A DNA stretch of 50,187 nucleotides from contig JAPLOF010000041.1 of NCBI GenBank assembly GCA_026692665.1, positions 1 through 50,187 on the forward strand, in the 5' to 3' direction. The position numbers and the translations under genes were made by a program. The notes under the pieces are model-generated. The model was given only the letters and a program-made list of their open reading frames with translations, had not been told where the DNA came from and searched no databases. The stretch is from Planctomycetota bacterium. Lineage in GTDB: Bacteria; Planctomycetota; UBA1135; GCA-002686595. Positions 34,896 through 43,777 of this stretch are shown one piece after another (position 1 is the stretch's first letter; each line of letters begins with the position of its first letter).

Positions 34896-34992
34896 GGTGC
34901 GGTAGACATTCCCGGACCTTAGATCCTTGCTTTCAAGGACTTGCGGCTGGATCTCCCTGCGCCCCCCCTCGACCGGCGGGCTTCCGCTGCCG

Positions 34993-34998
34993 TAGGAT
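34993..34998 (+). promoter_or_regulatory. Putative -10 box (TAGGAT) for the Ser/Thr kinase
   Basis: TAGGAT ends 7 bases before GTG 35005, placing the predicted transcript start on the start codon itself. Confidence 0.45.
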
Positions 34999-35004
34999 GG
35001 CCAT

Positions 35005-37857
35005 GTGCAAGGAACCCAGCCGAGCGCCCTCCCGCGCCTCGTCGGCGGCTTCCGCCTCGTCCGTGAGCTCGGGCGCGGGGGCATGGGTGTCGTCTACGAG
35101 GCCCACGAGATCGACTCGGGGCGCATCGTCGCGCTCAAGGTGCTGGCCGCGGAGCTGTCCGTCTCCGGCGAGGCGTTCGAGCGCTTTCGACGCGAGGCCC
35201 GGCTCGCCGCCTCCATCTCGGACGTGCGCTGCGTCTTCGTCTACGGCGCGCACCAGATCGACGACTCACCCGCGATCGCGATGGAACTCGTCGGCGGCGA
35301 AACGCTGCAGGACAAGATCACGCGCGGCGACGCGATCCCGATCGAGACCGCGGTGCGCTGGGCCATCGACGTCATCGACGGGCTCGAAGCCGCGCACCGC
35401 GCGGGCGTGATCCACCGCGACGTCAAGCCGTCGAACTGCTTCGTCACGACCGACGGCCAGGTGAAGATCGGCGACTTCGGCCTGTCGCGCACGCTCGAGC
35501 GCGACATCGAGCTGACGCAGTCCGGTCAGTTCCTCGGCTCGCCGTTGTACGCGAGCCCCGAGCAGATCCGCGGCCGCACCGTCGACGCGCGCAGCGACCA
35601 GTACTCCTGCGCCGCGACGCTCTACGCGCTGCTGGCCGGCCGTTCACCCTTCGGGGGCAACAACGTCGGCGAGGTGCTGGCCCGGATCCTCTCCGAGCCT
35701 CCCCCGCGACTGCACTCGATCCGCCCGGAGATCGCGCGCGAGCTCGAGAAGGTCGTTCTGCGCGGGATGGAGCGCGAGCCCGAGAAGCGCTATCGCGATC
35801 TCGACGCGTTCCGCGCGGCTCTCGTGCCCTTCTCGAGCCAGGCGGCGGCAGCGGCCTCGATCCCGAGACGTCTGGCGGCGTGGGCGCTCGACTCGGCGCT
35901 CATCGCATTCGTGTCGAGCTCCATCGGGACGCTGATCCAGACGTCTCACGACCTGTTCATCGTCGACCAGGAACGTCCCTGGCTCACGATCCCGCTCGCG
36001 ACCCAGCTCGCGCTGGGCACGCTGCCCATCCTCTACTTCGCTCTGTCCGAGGGCTTCTTCTCGGCCACGATCGGGAAGTGGCTCCTCGGCCTGAGGATCG
36101 CTTCGGTCGGACGAGGTCCGTCGCTGTGGGTCCGCGCCATCCCCCGCGCGTTCCTGTACGAGATCGTGGCGATCCTGCTGCTGATCCCGATGCACGTGCT
36201 GCCCGGGAACGCCGTGGAGTACGCGCTGTTCACCCCCCTCGTCTTCGGGGGCACCTTCCTGTTCCGCCTGTGCTCGATGCGCAAGCACAACGGCTGGCGC
36301 GGGCCGTACGAGCTCTGGACCGGCACCCGCGTGATCCAGTCAAGGCTCCCCTTCCGGCGCCTGCGCCGCATCGCCCCGCCGCCGGAGTCCCGGCCGGCGC
36401 CGACCCCGGAACTCCCGGAGAAACTCGGCGAGTACAAGATCCTCGGCCTGGTCGGGAACACGGCCAGCGGAGCCCTGCTGCACGCCCGCGACGAGCGGCT
36501 CGAGCGCAGCGTGTGGATCCAGTTCCGCGAGTCGGGGCTCGTCGCCGGCGAGATTCGCCGGTCGTTGAGCCGACCGAACCGACTGCGCTGGCTCGAGTCC
36601 TTGCGCGGGCAGGACCGCGCGGCGGACGTCTTCGAGTCGCCGGGCGGTTGCGGCCTGAGCCTGATCGCCCAGCGCACCGAACCGCTCGACTGGCCGATGG
36701 CGGAGCGCGCTCTGGCCGCGCTGGCGGAGGAACTCGCTCGTTCCGAGGCCGAGTCCGCCGCTCCCGGCCGGTGGTCCGCGAACCAGGTCTGGCTCGACCG
36801 CAACTGGAACGTGCGCGTCCTCGACGAGCCCGTGCCGACGGACCGCGCCGAGCACGACGCGCTCGGCCTCCTGGGCGCAGCGGCCAGGGCGCTGCTCGGT
36901 GTCGGGCCCGAGCGCGAGTTGCCGCCGGATCTGCCGGTCCACGCCGAGACGCTCGTCCGTTCGCTGACCGGCACCGGTCCGGCGTTCCGGGACCTCGACG
37001 CGGCGCGCTCAGCTCTGGCGACCTCTCAGGCGGCAGCCGCCAACGTGGAGCGCAGGACGCGCTCGGCGCAACTCGCGGTCAGCACGGCGCTCCTGGCCCT
37101 GTTCGCGACCTTCTCCTTCTTCGCCTTCCTCCTCGTCGTCGATTTCATGCCCCACGCCGCGGAGATGCGTGGCGTCCTGCGCGAGCTGAAGTCAGGACGC
37201 GTGGCCGCCTCGAGCGTGGAGTTGAACAGGTCCGACGACCCCTCGCCCTCGGGACCCGAGCTCGACGAGCAGACACGTCGGTGGCGCTCGGTCGTCCTCT
37301 CGTACGAATCCAGTCACGGATTCGGCACCACGATCTCGGCCGGCCTGCGCGAGGAGGACAACGCGCTGGTCGCCGAAGCTCGCCGCGTCGTTCCGACTCC
37401 GACCGAAGCCGAATTCGAACTCGCCCGCCAGCAGATCCGGGCACAGCGCGGATCCGGGGTGGACCTGCCCGAGGATTCGCTCTCCCGGTTCTCGATCCTC
37501 GAACTCACGGTGCTCTTCGTCGCGAGCGCGACGGGAGCATGGACCCTGTTCGCGCTGTTGTCCGCCCTCGTCTGGCCGGGCGGCCTCTCGTTCCGACTCT
37601 TCGGTCTCTCGATCCGGAGGCGGAACGGGCGCCGCGCATCACGCCCGTTCGGTCTCGTGCGCACGGCCGTCTTTGCGGTGCCCCTCGCGGCGACGTACTT
37701 CCTGGCGTTCCGGTTGATCATGAAGACGCCCTGGATCGGCTGGACGATCTTCGCCGTTGCCGCAACGCTTCACCTGGCAGGAATCGCGGCCTCGATCGCG
37801 GAACCGTCCCGCGGACCGATCGACCGGCTGCTCAAGTCGCGGATCGTCCCGCGCTGA
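35005..37857 (+). CDS. Ser/Thr kinase - RDD - pseudokinase-like - RDD membrane protein
   Basis: This 950-residue protein starts at GTG. Residues 16-280 are a complete Hanks-type kinase: 'GRGGMG' loop, Lys45, catalytic 'HRDVKPSN' (137-144) and Asp157-Phe-Gly. Residues about 285-440 look like an RDD membrane domain ('IPRRLAAWALDSALIAF', 'GKWLLGLRIASVGRG'). Residues about 472-690 resemble a second kinase fold ('LGEYKILGLVGNTASGALLHARDE', 'QVWLDRNWNVRVLDEP') but lack the HRD and DFG residues, so it would be a pseudokinase. A hydrophobic helix near residue 695 and a second RDD-like region ('LSFRLFGLSIRRRNGRRASRP') complete it. It probably signals at the membrane; targets unknown. Confidence 0.88.
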   Translation: MQGTQPSALPRLVGGFRLVRELGRGGMGVVYEAHEIDSGRIVALKVLAAELSVSGEAFERFRREARLAASISDVRCVFVYGAHQIDDSPAIAMELVGGETLQDKITRGDAIPIETAVRWAIDVIDGLEAAHRAGVIHRDVKPSNCFVTTDGQVKIGDFGLSRTLERDIELTQSGQFLGSPLYASPEQIRGRTVDARSDQYSCAATLYALLAGRSPFGGNNVGEVLARILSEPPPRLHSIRPEIARELEKVVLRGMEREPEKRYRDLDAFRAALVPFSSQAAAAASIPRRLAAWALDSALIAFVSSSIGTLIQTSHDLFIVDQERPWLTIPLATQLALGTLPILYFALSEGFFSATIGKWLLGLRIASVGRGPSLWVRAIPRAFLYEIVAILLLIPMHVLPGNAVEYALFTPLVFGGTFLFRLCSMRKHNGWRGPYELWTGTRVIQSRLPFRRLRRIAPPPESRPAPTPELPEKLGEYKILGLVGNTASGALLHARDERLERSVWIQFRESGLVAGEIRRSLSRPNRLRWLESLRGQDRAADVFESPGGCGLSLIAQRTEPLDWPMAERALAALAEELARSEAESAAPGRWSANQVWLDRNWNVRVLDEPVPTDRAEHDALGLLGAAARALLGVGPERELPPDLPVHAETLVRSLTGTGPAFRDLDAARSALATSQAAAANVERRTRSAQLAVSTALLALFATFSFFAFLLVVDFMPHAAEMRGVLRELKSGRVAASSVELNRSDDPSPSGPELDEQTRRWRSVVLSYESSHGFGTTISAGLREEDNALVAEARRVVPTPTEAEFELARQQIRAQRGSGVDLPEDSLSRFSILELTVLFVASATGAWTLFALLSALVWPGGLSFRLFGLSIRRRNGRRASRPFGLVRTAVFAVPLAATYFLAFRLIMKTPWIGWTIFAVAATLHLAGIAASIAEPSRGPIDRLLKSRIVPR

Positions 37858-37863
37858 ACGGAG

Positions 37864-37893
37864 GCGCGCCGCGCGGGGATCCGCACGGCGCGC
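37864..37893. terminator. Bidirectional terminator-like hairpin
   Basis: GCGCGCCG (37864-37871) pairs with CGGCGCGC (37886-37893). After a C/A mismatch, GCGG (37873-37876) pairs with CCGC (37881-37884) around the loop GGAT. It lies in the 76-base gap between the convergent kinase gene and first HEAT gene and is the strongest hairpin there. No U-tract follows. Confidence 0.55.
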
Positions 37894-37933
37894 GTCATCG
37901 ATCGCTGGAATCAGGCTGCCTCGCGATCCGCCC

Positions 37934-40186
37934 TCAGAGCATGGTCTGGAACAGGCCCTGGGCCCAATCCGGCATGACCGTGTAGTTGATCCGACGCGAC
38001 AGGTCGGCGAGCGCGAGCGGCTTGTTGCGCGCGAGCATCAGGCCCAGGCCTTCGATCGAAGCGGCACGCCGGACGCGCGCGCCGGAGTCGCTCGCGGCCA
38101 GGTCGCCGAGCTGCGCCAGGGCTTCTGGAGTCCCGTGGAACGCCAGCGCCGTCGCGGCGATCCCTTGGAGTCCGGGCTCCGCGAGCTGGTCGAGCGCGGA
38201 TCGCATCGCCGTGACGTCCTGGTTCTCTCCGAGGATGCCGAGCGCCTGCGTGATGCCGACGCGGGCCATCGCGTTCGACTCCCGGGGAAGCCTCTCGCGG
38301 AGGATCGCCGCGCAGCGTGCCCCGCCGACGAGCGAGAGCGCGGTCGCCGCGTACATGCGTTGCCGCGGGTCGGCGGCGCTCTCGAGCTCCTTGGCGATCC
38401 CCGGAACCGAGGATTCGTCGCGCAGCAGGCCGGAAGCGATCCAGTACGCCGCGCGTCCCTCGGCGCTCTTCTCGCGATCGGCCGCCGCGCGCAGGGACTT
38501 CGAGGTCTCGGGATCCCGCGTGTCGTGGGCCAGGACGCCGAGCGCCAGCGCTGCCCAGCGACGCTGACCGCTCTCGCCCTGGTCGAGGACCTTGAGCAGG
38601 TACTGGTGCGCCTTCGCGCCGCCTAGCCGGCCGATCGCGACGAGGATGAAGCCGCGCGTCAGTCCTTCGGCTTCCATCTCGTGCGCGGTCTGCAGCGCCG
38701 GCAGCACGGCCGTGTCGCGCGTCGAGCCGAGCGCGATCGCGGCCGAGCGTCGCAGGTCCATGCGCGGGCCCGAGAGGATGGTCTGGAGCCTGGCGAGCGT
38801 CTTCGGGTCGTGGGTCGAACCGAGCGCTTCGACCGCTCGGCAGCGCACGCTGGGCGACTCCGATTCGTCGAGGGCCAGCTCGAGCGCCAGCCTCTCGAGG
38901 CTCTCGCCCGGCGCGATCCCGTGGTGGAACATCGCGGCCAGCGCGACGCCCTCGCGTTCGTCCTTCTGGCGCTCGCGCACGAGTGCCGCCACCGCGGTGT
39001 CGACGGGCTCGGCGAGTCCCGCGCGGCGAGCCAGCGCCAGGGCCACGATCGCGATCGAGCGCGCGTAGGGCGAAATGTCCGCGCGCGAGCCCTCGACGTT
39101 CGTGCCCGTGCGTGCGATGCGCAGCAGCACCATGGCCGCCGACGGCTCGCCGGTGGCGCCCAGCGCGAGGATCGCGCGGTGACGGACGTCCTGGCTCGGA
39201 TCGTCGAGGAGCTTCAGGAGCGGCGCGACCGCGTCGCGGCCCGCGCTCTGCCCCAACGCGATCGCCGCCGCGCCGCGCACGGTGGCGTCCGGCGCGCTGG
39301 CGGCCTCGGTGAAGCGCGGCACCTGCGTGCGGCGTGCGCGCTCGATCGCATCGCGCAAGCTGCCGATCACGTCGTCCCCGGTGCTCGGCGCGCTCGCGAG
39401 CGACAGCCGGTTCGGGACCAGGAACTCGAGCTTCGCGTACTCCCACCACAGCCACCAGCCGTCGTCGGAGGTGGTCGACATGCTGACGGTCGTGGGGACG
39501 GCGCCGGTGCTCGGCCCCGCACCGACCGGACGCGGTCCGGTCCCCGCGACCGAGGCGCCCGGGCCGCCCGTCGCGGGCCCCGTGCCGCTCCCCGTGGGCG
39601 CCGTCGGACCGGGCGGACCGGCCGGGCCGACGGTGTCGCCGGGACCGCGGTAGCTGCCGCCGGTCGGGCGCTGGATGGGGCCGCCTCCCCCGCCGGGGTG
39701 CCCATTGGTGTCGAAGCGCGGCAACTGCCCGATCACGGGCACCTGCACGCGCGCGGCCTCGTCGAACGCCAGCCCGTGGCGGTCCAGCCAGTCCTCGAAC
39801 GCGGCGTCGCCGGCGAGGTCGAGGATCCAGGCATGGTTGTTCGACGTGCGTACGCGCTCGACCAGGCCGAGCTCGCCGCTCACGTGCAGCAGCTCGGCGA
39901 CCGCGCAGCGACGGCCTTCCGCGTCTACGAAGTACGGGACGCGCGCCCCTTCGTCGTATCCGCGGCCGAACTCGGCGCGATCCCGGTAAGCGCGCAGGGC
40001 GTCGACCAGCTGGAGTCGCGCGGCCCGCTGGATGTCGGTCAGGTGGCGCGTGTCGGCGGCGGACAGCTCGTCGACGACCGCGGAGTAGTGCGCGCTGGCG
40101 CGCAGCACCTGCTCCGAGACGGGCAGGACGATCGTGTCCGAGGCGTTCGAGGCGAGGGTCAGGACGAGAAGGTGGACGGGATGCAT
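37934..40186 (-). CDS. Exported HEAT-repeat protein, copy 1
   Basis: This 750-residue protein has a weak N-terminal signal-like stretch ('MHPVHLLVLTLASNA'). Residues about 83-149 form a conserved domain ('VPYFVDAEGRRCAVAELLHVSGE', 'NNHAWILDLAG', 'WLDRHGLAFDEAARVQ') that I have seen at the N-terminus of other exported bacterial proteins. A Gly/Pro/Thr linker spans 160-232, followed by 'WWLWWEYAKLEFL' (244-256), a motif common before planctomycete HEAT arrays. HEAT repeats fill 290-735 ('VRHRAILALGATGEPSAA', 'LRRSAAIALGSTRD'). It is a tandem paralog of the gene at 40467. No catalytic motif is visible; a protein-binding scaffold role is inferred. Confidence 0.82.
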   Translation of the reverse strand: MHPVHLLVLTLASNASDTIVLPVSEQVLRASAHYSAVVDELSAADTRHLTDIQRAARLQLVDALRAYRDRAEFGRGYDEGARVPYFVDAEGRRCAVAELLHVSGELGLVERVRTSNNHAWILDLAGDAAFEDWLDRHGLAFDEAARVQVPVIGQLPRFDTNGHPGGGGGPIQRPTGGSYRGPGDTVGPAGPPGPTAPTGSGTGPATGGPGASVAGTGPRPVGAGPSTGAVPTTVSMSTTSDDGWWLWWEYAKLEFLVPNRLSLASAPSTGDDVIGSLRDAIERARRTQVPRFTEAASAPDATVRGAAAIALGQSAGRDAVAPLLKLLDDPSQDVRHRAILALGATGEPSAAMVLLRIARTGTNVEGSRADISPYARSIAIVALALARRAGLAEPVDTAVAALVRERQKDEREGVALAAMFHHGIAPGESLERLALELALDESESPSVRCRAVEALGSTHDPKTLARLQTILSGPRMDLRRSAAIALGSTRDTAVLPALQTAHEMEAEGLTRGFILVAIGRLGGAKAHQYLLKVLDQGESGQRRWAALALGVLAHDTRDPETSKSLRAAADREKSAEGRAAYWIASGLLRDESSVPGIAKELESAADPRQRMYAATALSLVGGARCAAILRERLPRESNAMARVGITQALGILGENQDVTAMRSALDQLAEPGLQGIAATALAFHGTPEALAQLGDLAASDSGARVRRAASIEGLGLMLARNKPLALADLSRRINYTVMPDWAQGLFQTML

Positions 40187-40206
40187 GAAGGTCTCCGGGT
40201 TTCGGG

Positions 40207-40212
40207 ATCGTA
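40207..40212 (-). promoter_or_regulatory. Putative -10 box (TACGAT) for HEAT copy 1
   Basis: On the minus strand TACGAT lies 21 bases before ATG 40186, with a GGAG ribosome-binding-like sequence between. The surrounding 280-base gap (40187-40466) shows no other gene. Confidence 0.4.
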
Positions 40213-40466
40213 CGGGGCAGGCAAACCGCGGGCCGTGGTCATCCCGTCGCTGGGCTCATGGCCGGGGCCTCCCGAGGGATCCCGAGGCCGGTTGGGCGTC
40301 ACGCTGCCCGACGCCGGACCGGACGCGCTGTTCCGGTGCCGAAACGCCTTCGGAAGGCGAGACCCCAGGAGGATCCGAGCCCCGCCCCGCCCGAGCGTGC
40401 GCTCCTTCGCGTGGACCGCGGCGCGGAGGGGGCCAGCGCCCAACCACGGGTCGCCCGCACGCGCCG

Positions 40467-42626
40467 TCACAGTGTCGTTTGGAACATGGACTGCGCCCAG
40501 TCGGGCAGGACGGTGTAGTTCGCGCGCCGCGACAGAAGGGAAAGGGCGAGGGGCTCGCCGCGCGAGAGGAGCAGGCCGAGTCCTTCGATCGAGGCCGCGC
40601 GGCGCACGCGCGTTCCGGTCTCGGCATGCGACAGGTCGGCCAGTTCCTCGAGTGCCGCGAGCGAGCCGTGAAAGGCCAGCGCCGTCGCCGCGATGCCCTG
40701 CAGCGCCGGTTCCGCCAGCCGCTCCAGCGCACCGCGCATCGCGCGCGTGTCCTCGCCCTGGCCGAGGATCCCGAGTCCTTGCGCGATCGCGACACGGCCG
40801 AGGGAACTCGGTTCCTCGAGCAGGCGCTGCCGCAGGATCCCTGCGGGTCGCATGCCGCCGATCAACGCCAAGGCCGTCGCCGCGTACATGCGCGCGCGCG
40901 GATCCGCGGCCGATCGGAGCTCGCCGGCGAGCAAGTCGATCGAGTCTTCGTCACGTACGAGACCGCACGCGAGCCAATAGGCGGCACGGCGGGATGTCTG
41001 CCTCTCGCGATCGAGCGCATCGCGCAGGAGCTTCGAGGTCTCGGGGTCACGCGTCTCGCGCGCCAGGACGCCGAGCGCGATCGCGGCCCAGCAGCGTTCG
41101 TCCGCCTCGCCCTCGCGCAGGATGCGCGCCAGGTACGCGTGCGCCTTCGCGCCGCCGGTCCGTCCGATCGAGATCAGCACGAACCCGCGCGTCAGAGGGT
41201 CCGCCTCGAGCTCCCAGGCCGTCATCAGGCCGGGCTGCGCCCTCGAATCCCGCGTCGCCCCGAGCGCGAGCGCCGCGCTGCGTCGCAAGTCCAGGCGTGG
41301 GCCGGAGAGCAGCGTCTGCAACTTCGCGAGCGTCGCGGGATCGCGCGTCGAGCCCAGTGCTTCGGCCGCGCGGCAGCGAACGCCCGGCGGCTCGTGCTCG
41401 GCGAACGCCAGCTCCAGTGCGAGTTCCTCGAGCCCCGGGGCGGGCGCGAGGACGTGGTGGAACATCGCGGCGAAAGCGACGCCCTCGGAATCGCCGCCGC
41501 CCTTCGGGCGCTCGCGCACGATCGCGCGGACGGCCCCATCGACGGGCTGCTCGAGGCCCGCGTGGCGCGCGAGCGCCAGCGCGACGATCGCGAGGGAGCG
41601 CGCGTAGGGCGAGATGCGGGCACCCGCGCCCTCGAGCGCCCCGTCGCGCGCGATCCGCAGCAGGAGGGCCGCGGCGCTCGACGAACCCGTCGCGCCCAGC
41701 GCCAGGATCGCGCGATGCCGCACTTCCTGGTTCGGGTCGGCGAGGAGCTTGACGAGCGGCTCGACCGCGTCGCGGCCGCCGCTCGCGCCGAGCGCCGTCG
41801 CGGCCGCGCCGCGGATGACGGCCTCCGGGGCGCGCGACGCGGCACAGAAGCGCGGGAACTCGGCCGCGCGCGCGCGCTCGATCGCGTCGTGCAGGGCGCC
41901 CGGCACGTACGCGCCGGTCAGCGGTGCGCTCGCCGGCGAAGGGCGGTTCGGCAGCAGGAACTCGAGCTTCGAGTACTCCCACCAGAGCCACCATTCGTCG
42001 TCGTCGCTCGTCGCCATGGCGAGCGCGGCCGAGGGCCGGCTTCCCGGCGCCGACGCGCCCCCCGTCGACGGAGGCGTCGGCTTGGTGCCTGGCGCCCCGG
42101 GAGGAGGCGGCGGAGTCGGTCCCGGAGGATTCGCCGTGTCGGCCGGGACGCGGTCCGCCTTGCTCGTGACCGGCGTCTGGATGCGCGCGGCCTCGTCGAA
42201 CGAGAGACCGTGGTCGCGGAGCCAGGCCTCGAACGCCGCGTCGCCGGCGAGGTCGAGGATCCAGGCATGGTTGTTCGTCGCACGGACGCGCTCGATGAGC
42301 GCGAGCTCGCCGCTCGCGTGGAGCAACTCCGCGACCGCGCAACGGCGCCCTTCCGCGTCGACGAAGTACGGGACGCGCGCGTCGAGGTCGTAGCCGCGGC
42401 CGAAGTCGCCGCGGTCGCGGTAGGCGCGCAGGGCCATGAGGACCTGGCTCCGCCCGGCGCGCTGCACCTCGGAGAGCTGGCGCGTATCCGCGGCCACAAG
42501 CTCGTCGAGCACGACGGAGTAGTGCCCGCGGGTGCGCGCGATCTGCTCGTCGAGGGACAGCACGGGCACGCTCGCGCCGCTGCCCTGGAGGGCCAGGGCG
42601 AGGAACGGCAGCAGGCTCGGGCTCAT
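40467..42626 (-). CDS. Exported HEAT-repeat protein, copy 2
   Basis: This 719-residue protein is collinear with the gene at 37934. It has a signal-like N-terminus ('MSPSLLPFLALALQGSGASV'), the 'VPYFVDAEGRRCAVAELLHASGE' domain at 86-151, a Pro-rich linker at 155-205 ('PPGPTPPPPPGAPG') that differs in composition from copy 1, the motif 'WWLWWEYSKLEFL' (212-224) and HEAT repeats to the end ('LPDWAQSMFQTTL' against 'MPDWAQGLFQTML' in copy 1). The start is the ATG opening the signal-like segment; the frame extends upstream without homology. The pair looks like an old tandem duplication. Confidence 0.82.
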   Translation of the reverse strand: MSPSLLPFLALALQGSGASVPVLSLDEQIARTRGHYSVVLDELVAADTRQLSEVQRAGRSQVLMALRAYRDRGDFGRGYDLDARVPYFVDAEGRRCAVAELLHASGELALIERVRATNNHAWILDLAGDAAFEAWLRDHGLSFDEAARIQTPVTSKADRVPADTANPPGPTPPPPPGAPGTKPTPPSTGGASAPGSRPSAALAMATSDDDEWWLWWEYSKLEFLLPNRPSPASAPLTGAYVPGALHDAIERARAAEFPRFCAASRAPEAVIRGAAATALGASGGRDAVEPLVKLLADPNQEVRHRAILALGATGSSSAAALLLRIARDGALEGAGARISPYARSLAIVALALARHAGLEQPVDGAVRAIVRERPKGGGDSEGVAFAAMFHHVLAPAPGLEELALELAFAEHEPPGVRCRAAEALGSTRDPATLAKLQTLLSGPRLDLRRSAALALGATRDSRAQPGLMTAWELEADPLTRGFVLISIGRTGGAKAHAYLARILREGEADERCWAAIALGVLARETRDPETSKLLRDALDRERQTSRRAAYWLACGLVRDEDSIDLLAGELRSAADPRARMYAATALALIGGMRPAGILRQRLLEEPSSLGRVAIAQGLGILGQGEDTRAMRGALERLAEPALQGIAATALAFHGSLAALEELADLSHAETGTRVRRAASIEGLGLLLSRGEPLALSLLSRRANYTVLPDWAQSMFQTTL

Positions 42627-42727
42627 GTCGGTCTGGGGGGGGCGGGCCGCGATCCGGCGGCGAGTCCGGCGCATCGCAACTCGCGGTCCGCGCAGCGCGA
42701 GCTCCCGCACACCGTCGCAGGAGGCCG

Positions 42728-42774
42728 GGCAGGCGGAATCCAGGTTCCCGGAGGCCGGGCCGGGCCGGCCTGCC
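42728..42774. terminator. Terminator-like nested hairpin downstream of ilvE
   Basis: GGCAGGC (42728-42734) pairs with GCCTGCC (42768-42774), enclosing a second hairpin CCCGG-AGG-CCGGG (42747-42759). It begins just beyond the ilvE stop codon on the minus strand, in the 156-base gap before HEAT copy 2. Confidence 0.35.
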
Positions 42775-42782
42775 GTTACGGA

Positions 42783-43709
42783 TCAGGAACGCACGGGCGT
42801 GAGCCACCCGTGGCGATCCGGAGTCTGGCCGCGTGCGATGCCGAAGAACGTGCTCTGCAGCCGCTCGGTGATCGGGCCGCGCGCCCCGTTGCCGACGGGC
42901 TTGGCGTCGACCTTCGTGATCGGCGTGACTTCGGCCACGGTGCCCGTGAAAAAGGCCTCGTCGGCCGTGTAGAGCATCTCGCGCGGCAGGCGATCCTCGA
43001 CGACCGGGATCCCGAGGTCGCGCGCGAGCCGGATCACCGCGCCGCGCGTGAAACCAGCCAGGATCGAAGCCCCGACCGGCGGCGTGAAGACGGTCCCGTC
43101 CTGGACCAGGAAGAGGTTCTGTCCGCTGCCCTCCGCGACGTAGCCGTCGACGTCGAGCGCGAGGCCCTCGTCGTACCCGTGCCGCTTGGCCTCGACGATG
43201 ACGAGCGCGGAGTTCACGTAATTGCCGGCGCACTTGGCCATCGCGGGCAGCGTGTCGGGCGCCATCCGGCGCCAGCTCGAGACGCCGACGGCGAGTCCCT
43301 TCTCGAGCAGGGCCTTCTCGTCCTTCTTCACCCACGGGAAGGCCGCGATGGCGACCTCGACCGGCGCCTCCTCGGGCCACACGCCGAGCGCGCCGTAACC
43401 GCGGTAGACGAGCGGCCGGATGTAGCAGGCCTCGTGCTGGTTCTCGCGCACGGTGTGGAGGATCGCCTCGCGGATCTGCGCCGGCTCGTACGGGATCGGC
43501 AGGTGCACGATCTTGCACGAGTGGTAGAGCCGCGCGACGTGCGCGTCGAGCCCGAGGACCGCCGGACCCTTCGGAGTCGGGTAGGCGCGGATGCCCTCGA
43601 AGACGGCAGTCCCGTAGTGCAGCGCGTGCGTCAGCACGTGCACCTGCGCCTTCTCCCAGGGGACGAGGGCGCCGTTGAACCAGATCCAGGGCTGGGGCGT
43701 GAGCTTCAT
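42783..43709 (-). CDS. ilvE: Branched-chain amino acid aminotransferase
   Basis: This 308-residue PLP fold-type IV enzyme has 'HALHYGTAVFEGIRAYPT', 'CYIRPLVYRGYGALGV', the PLP lysine Lys159 in 'MAKCAGNYVNS', 'GYDEGLALDVDGYVAEGSGQNLFLV', 'ILAGFTRGAVIRLARDLGI' and 'EAFFTGTVAEVTPITKVD'. It matches E. coli IlvE closely in length and lysine position. It makes or degrades leucine, isoleucine and valine by transferring amino groups with 2-oxoglutarate/glutamate. It is transcribed alone; a TACGAT box lies just before the ATG. Confidence 0.95.
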   Translation of the reverse strand: MKLTPQPWIWFNGALVPWEKAQVHVLTHALHYGTAVFEGIRAYPTPKGPAVLGLDAHVARLYHSCKIVHLPIPYEPAQIREAILHTVRENQHEACYIRPLVYRGYGALGVWPEEAPVEVAIAAFPWVKKDEKALLEKGLAVGVSSWRRMAPDTLPAMAKCAGNYVNSALVIVEAKRHGYDEGLALDVDGYVAEGSGQNLFLVQDGTVFTPPVGASILAGFTRGAVIRLARDLGIPVVEDRLPREMLYTADEAFFTGTVAEVTPITKVDAKPVGNGARGPITERLQSTFFGIARGQTPDRHGWLTPVRS

Positions 43710-43719
43710 GGAAGCCGGG

Positions 43720-43725
43720 ATCGTA
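43720..43725 (-). promoter_or_regulatory. Putative -10 box (TACGAT) for ilvE
   Basis: On the minus strand TACGAT ends 11 bases before ATG 43709. No Shine-Dalgarno is visible between. Confidence 0.45.
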
Positions 43726-43761
43726 TCCGGATCCGAGGGGCTGGTCCCGAATGGGAGCGGT

Positions 43762-43767
43762 TAGACT
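43762..43767 (+). promoter_or_regulatory. Putative -10 box (TAGACT) for the 90-residue gene
   Basis: TAGACT ends 11 bases before ATG 43778. It lies inside the longer frame that begins at 43751, so it supports the shorter start. Confidence 0.45.
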
Positions 43768-43777
43768 CCTCGCCGCC

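Noticed and set aside
39480..39680. GC-rich repetitive-looking stretch in HEAT copy 1
   Set aside because: It is the Gly/Pro/Thr linker of the protein. Copy 2 has a linker of different composition at the same place, so it is not a mobile or satellite repeat.
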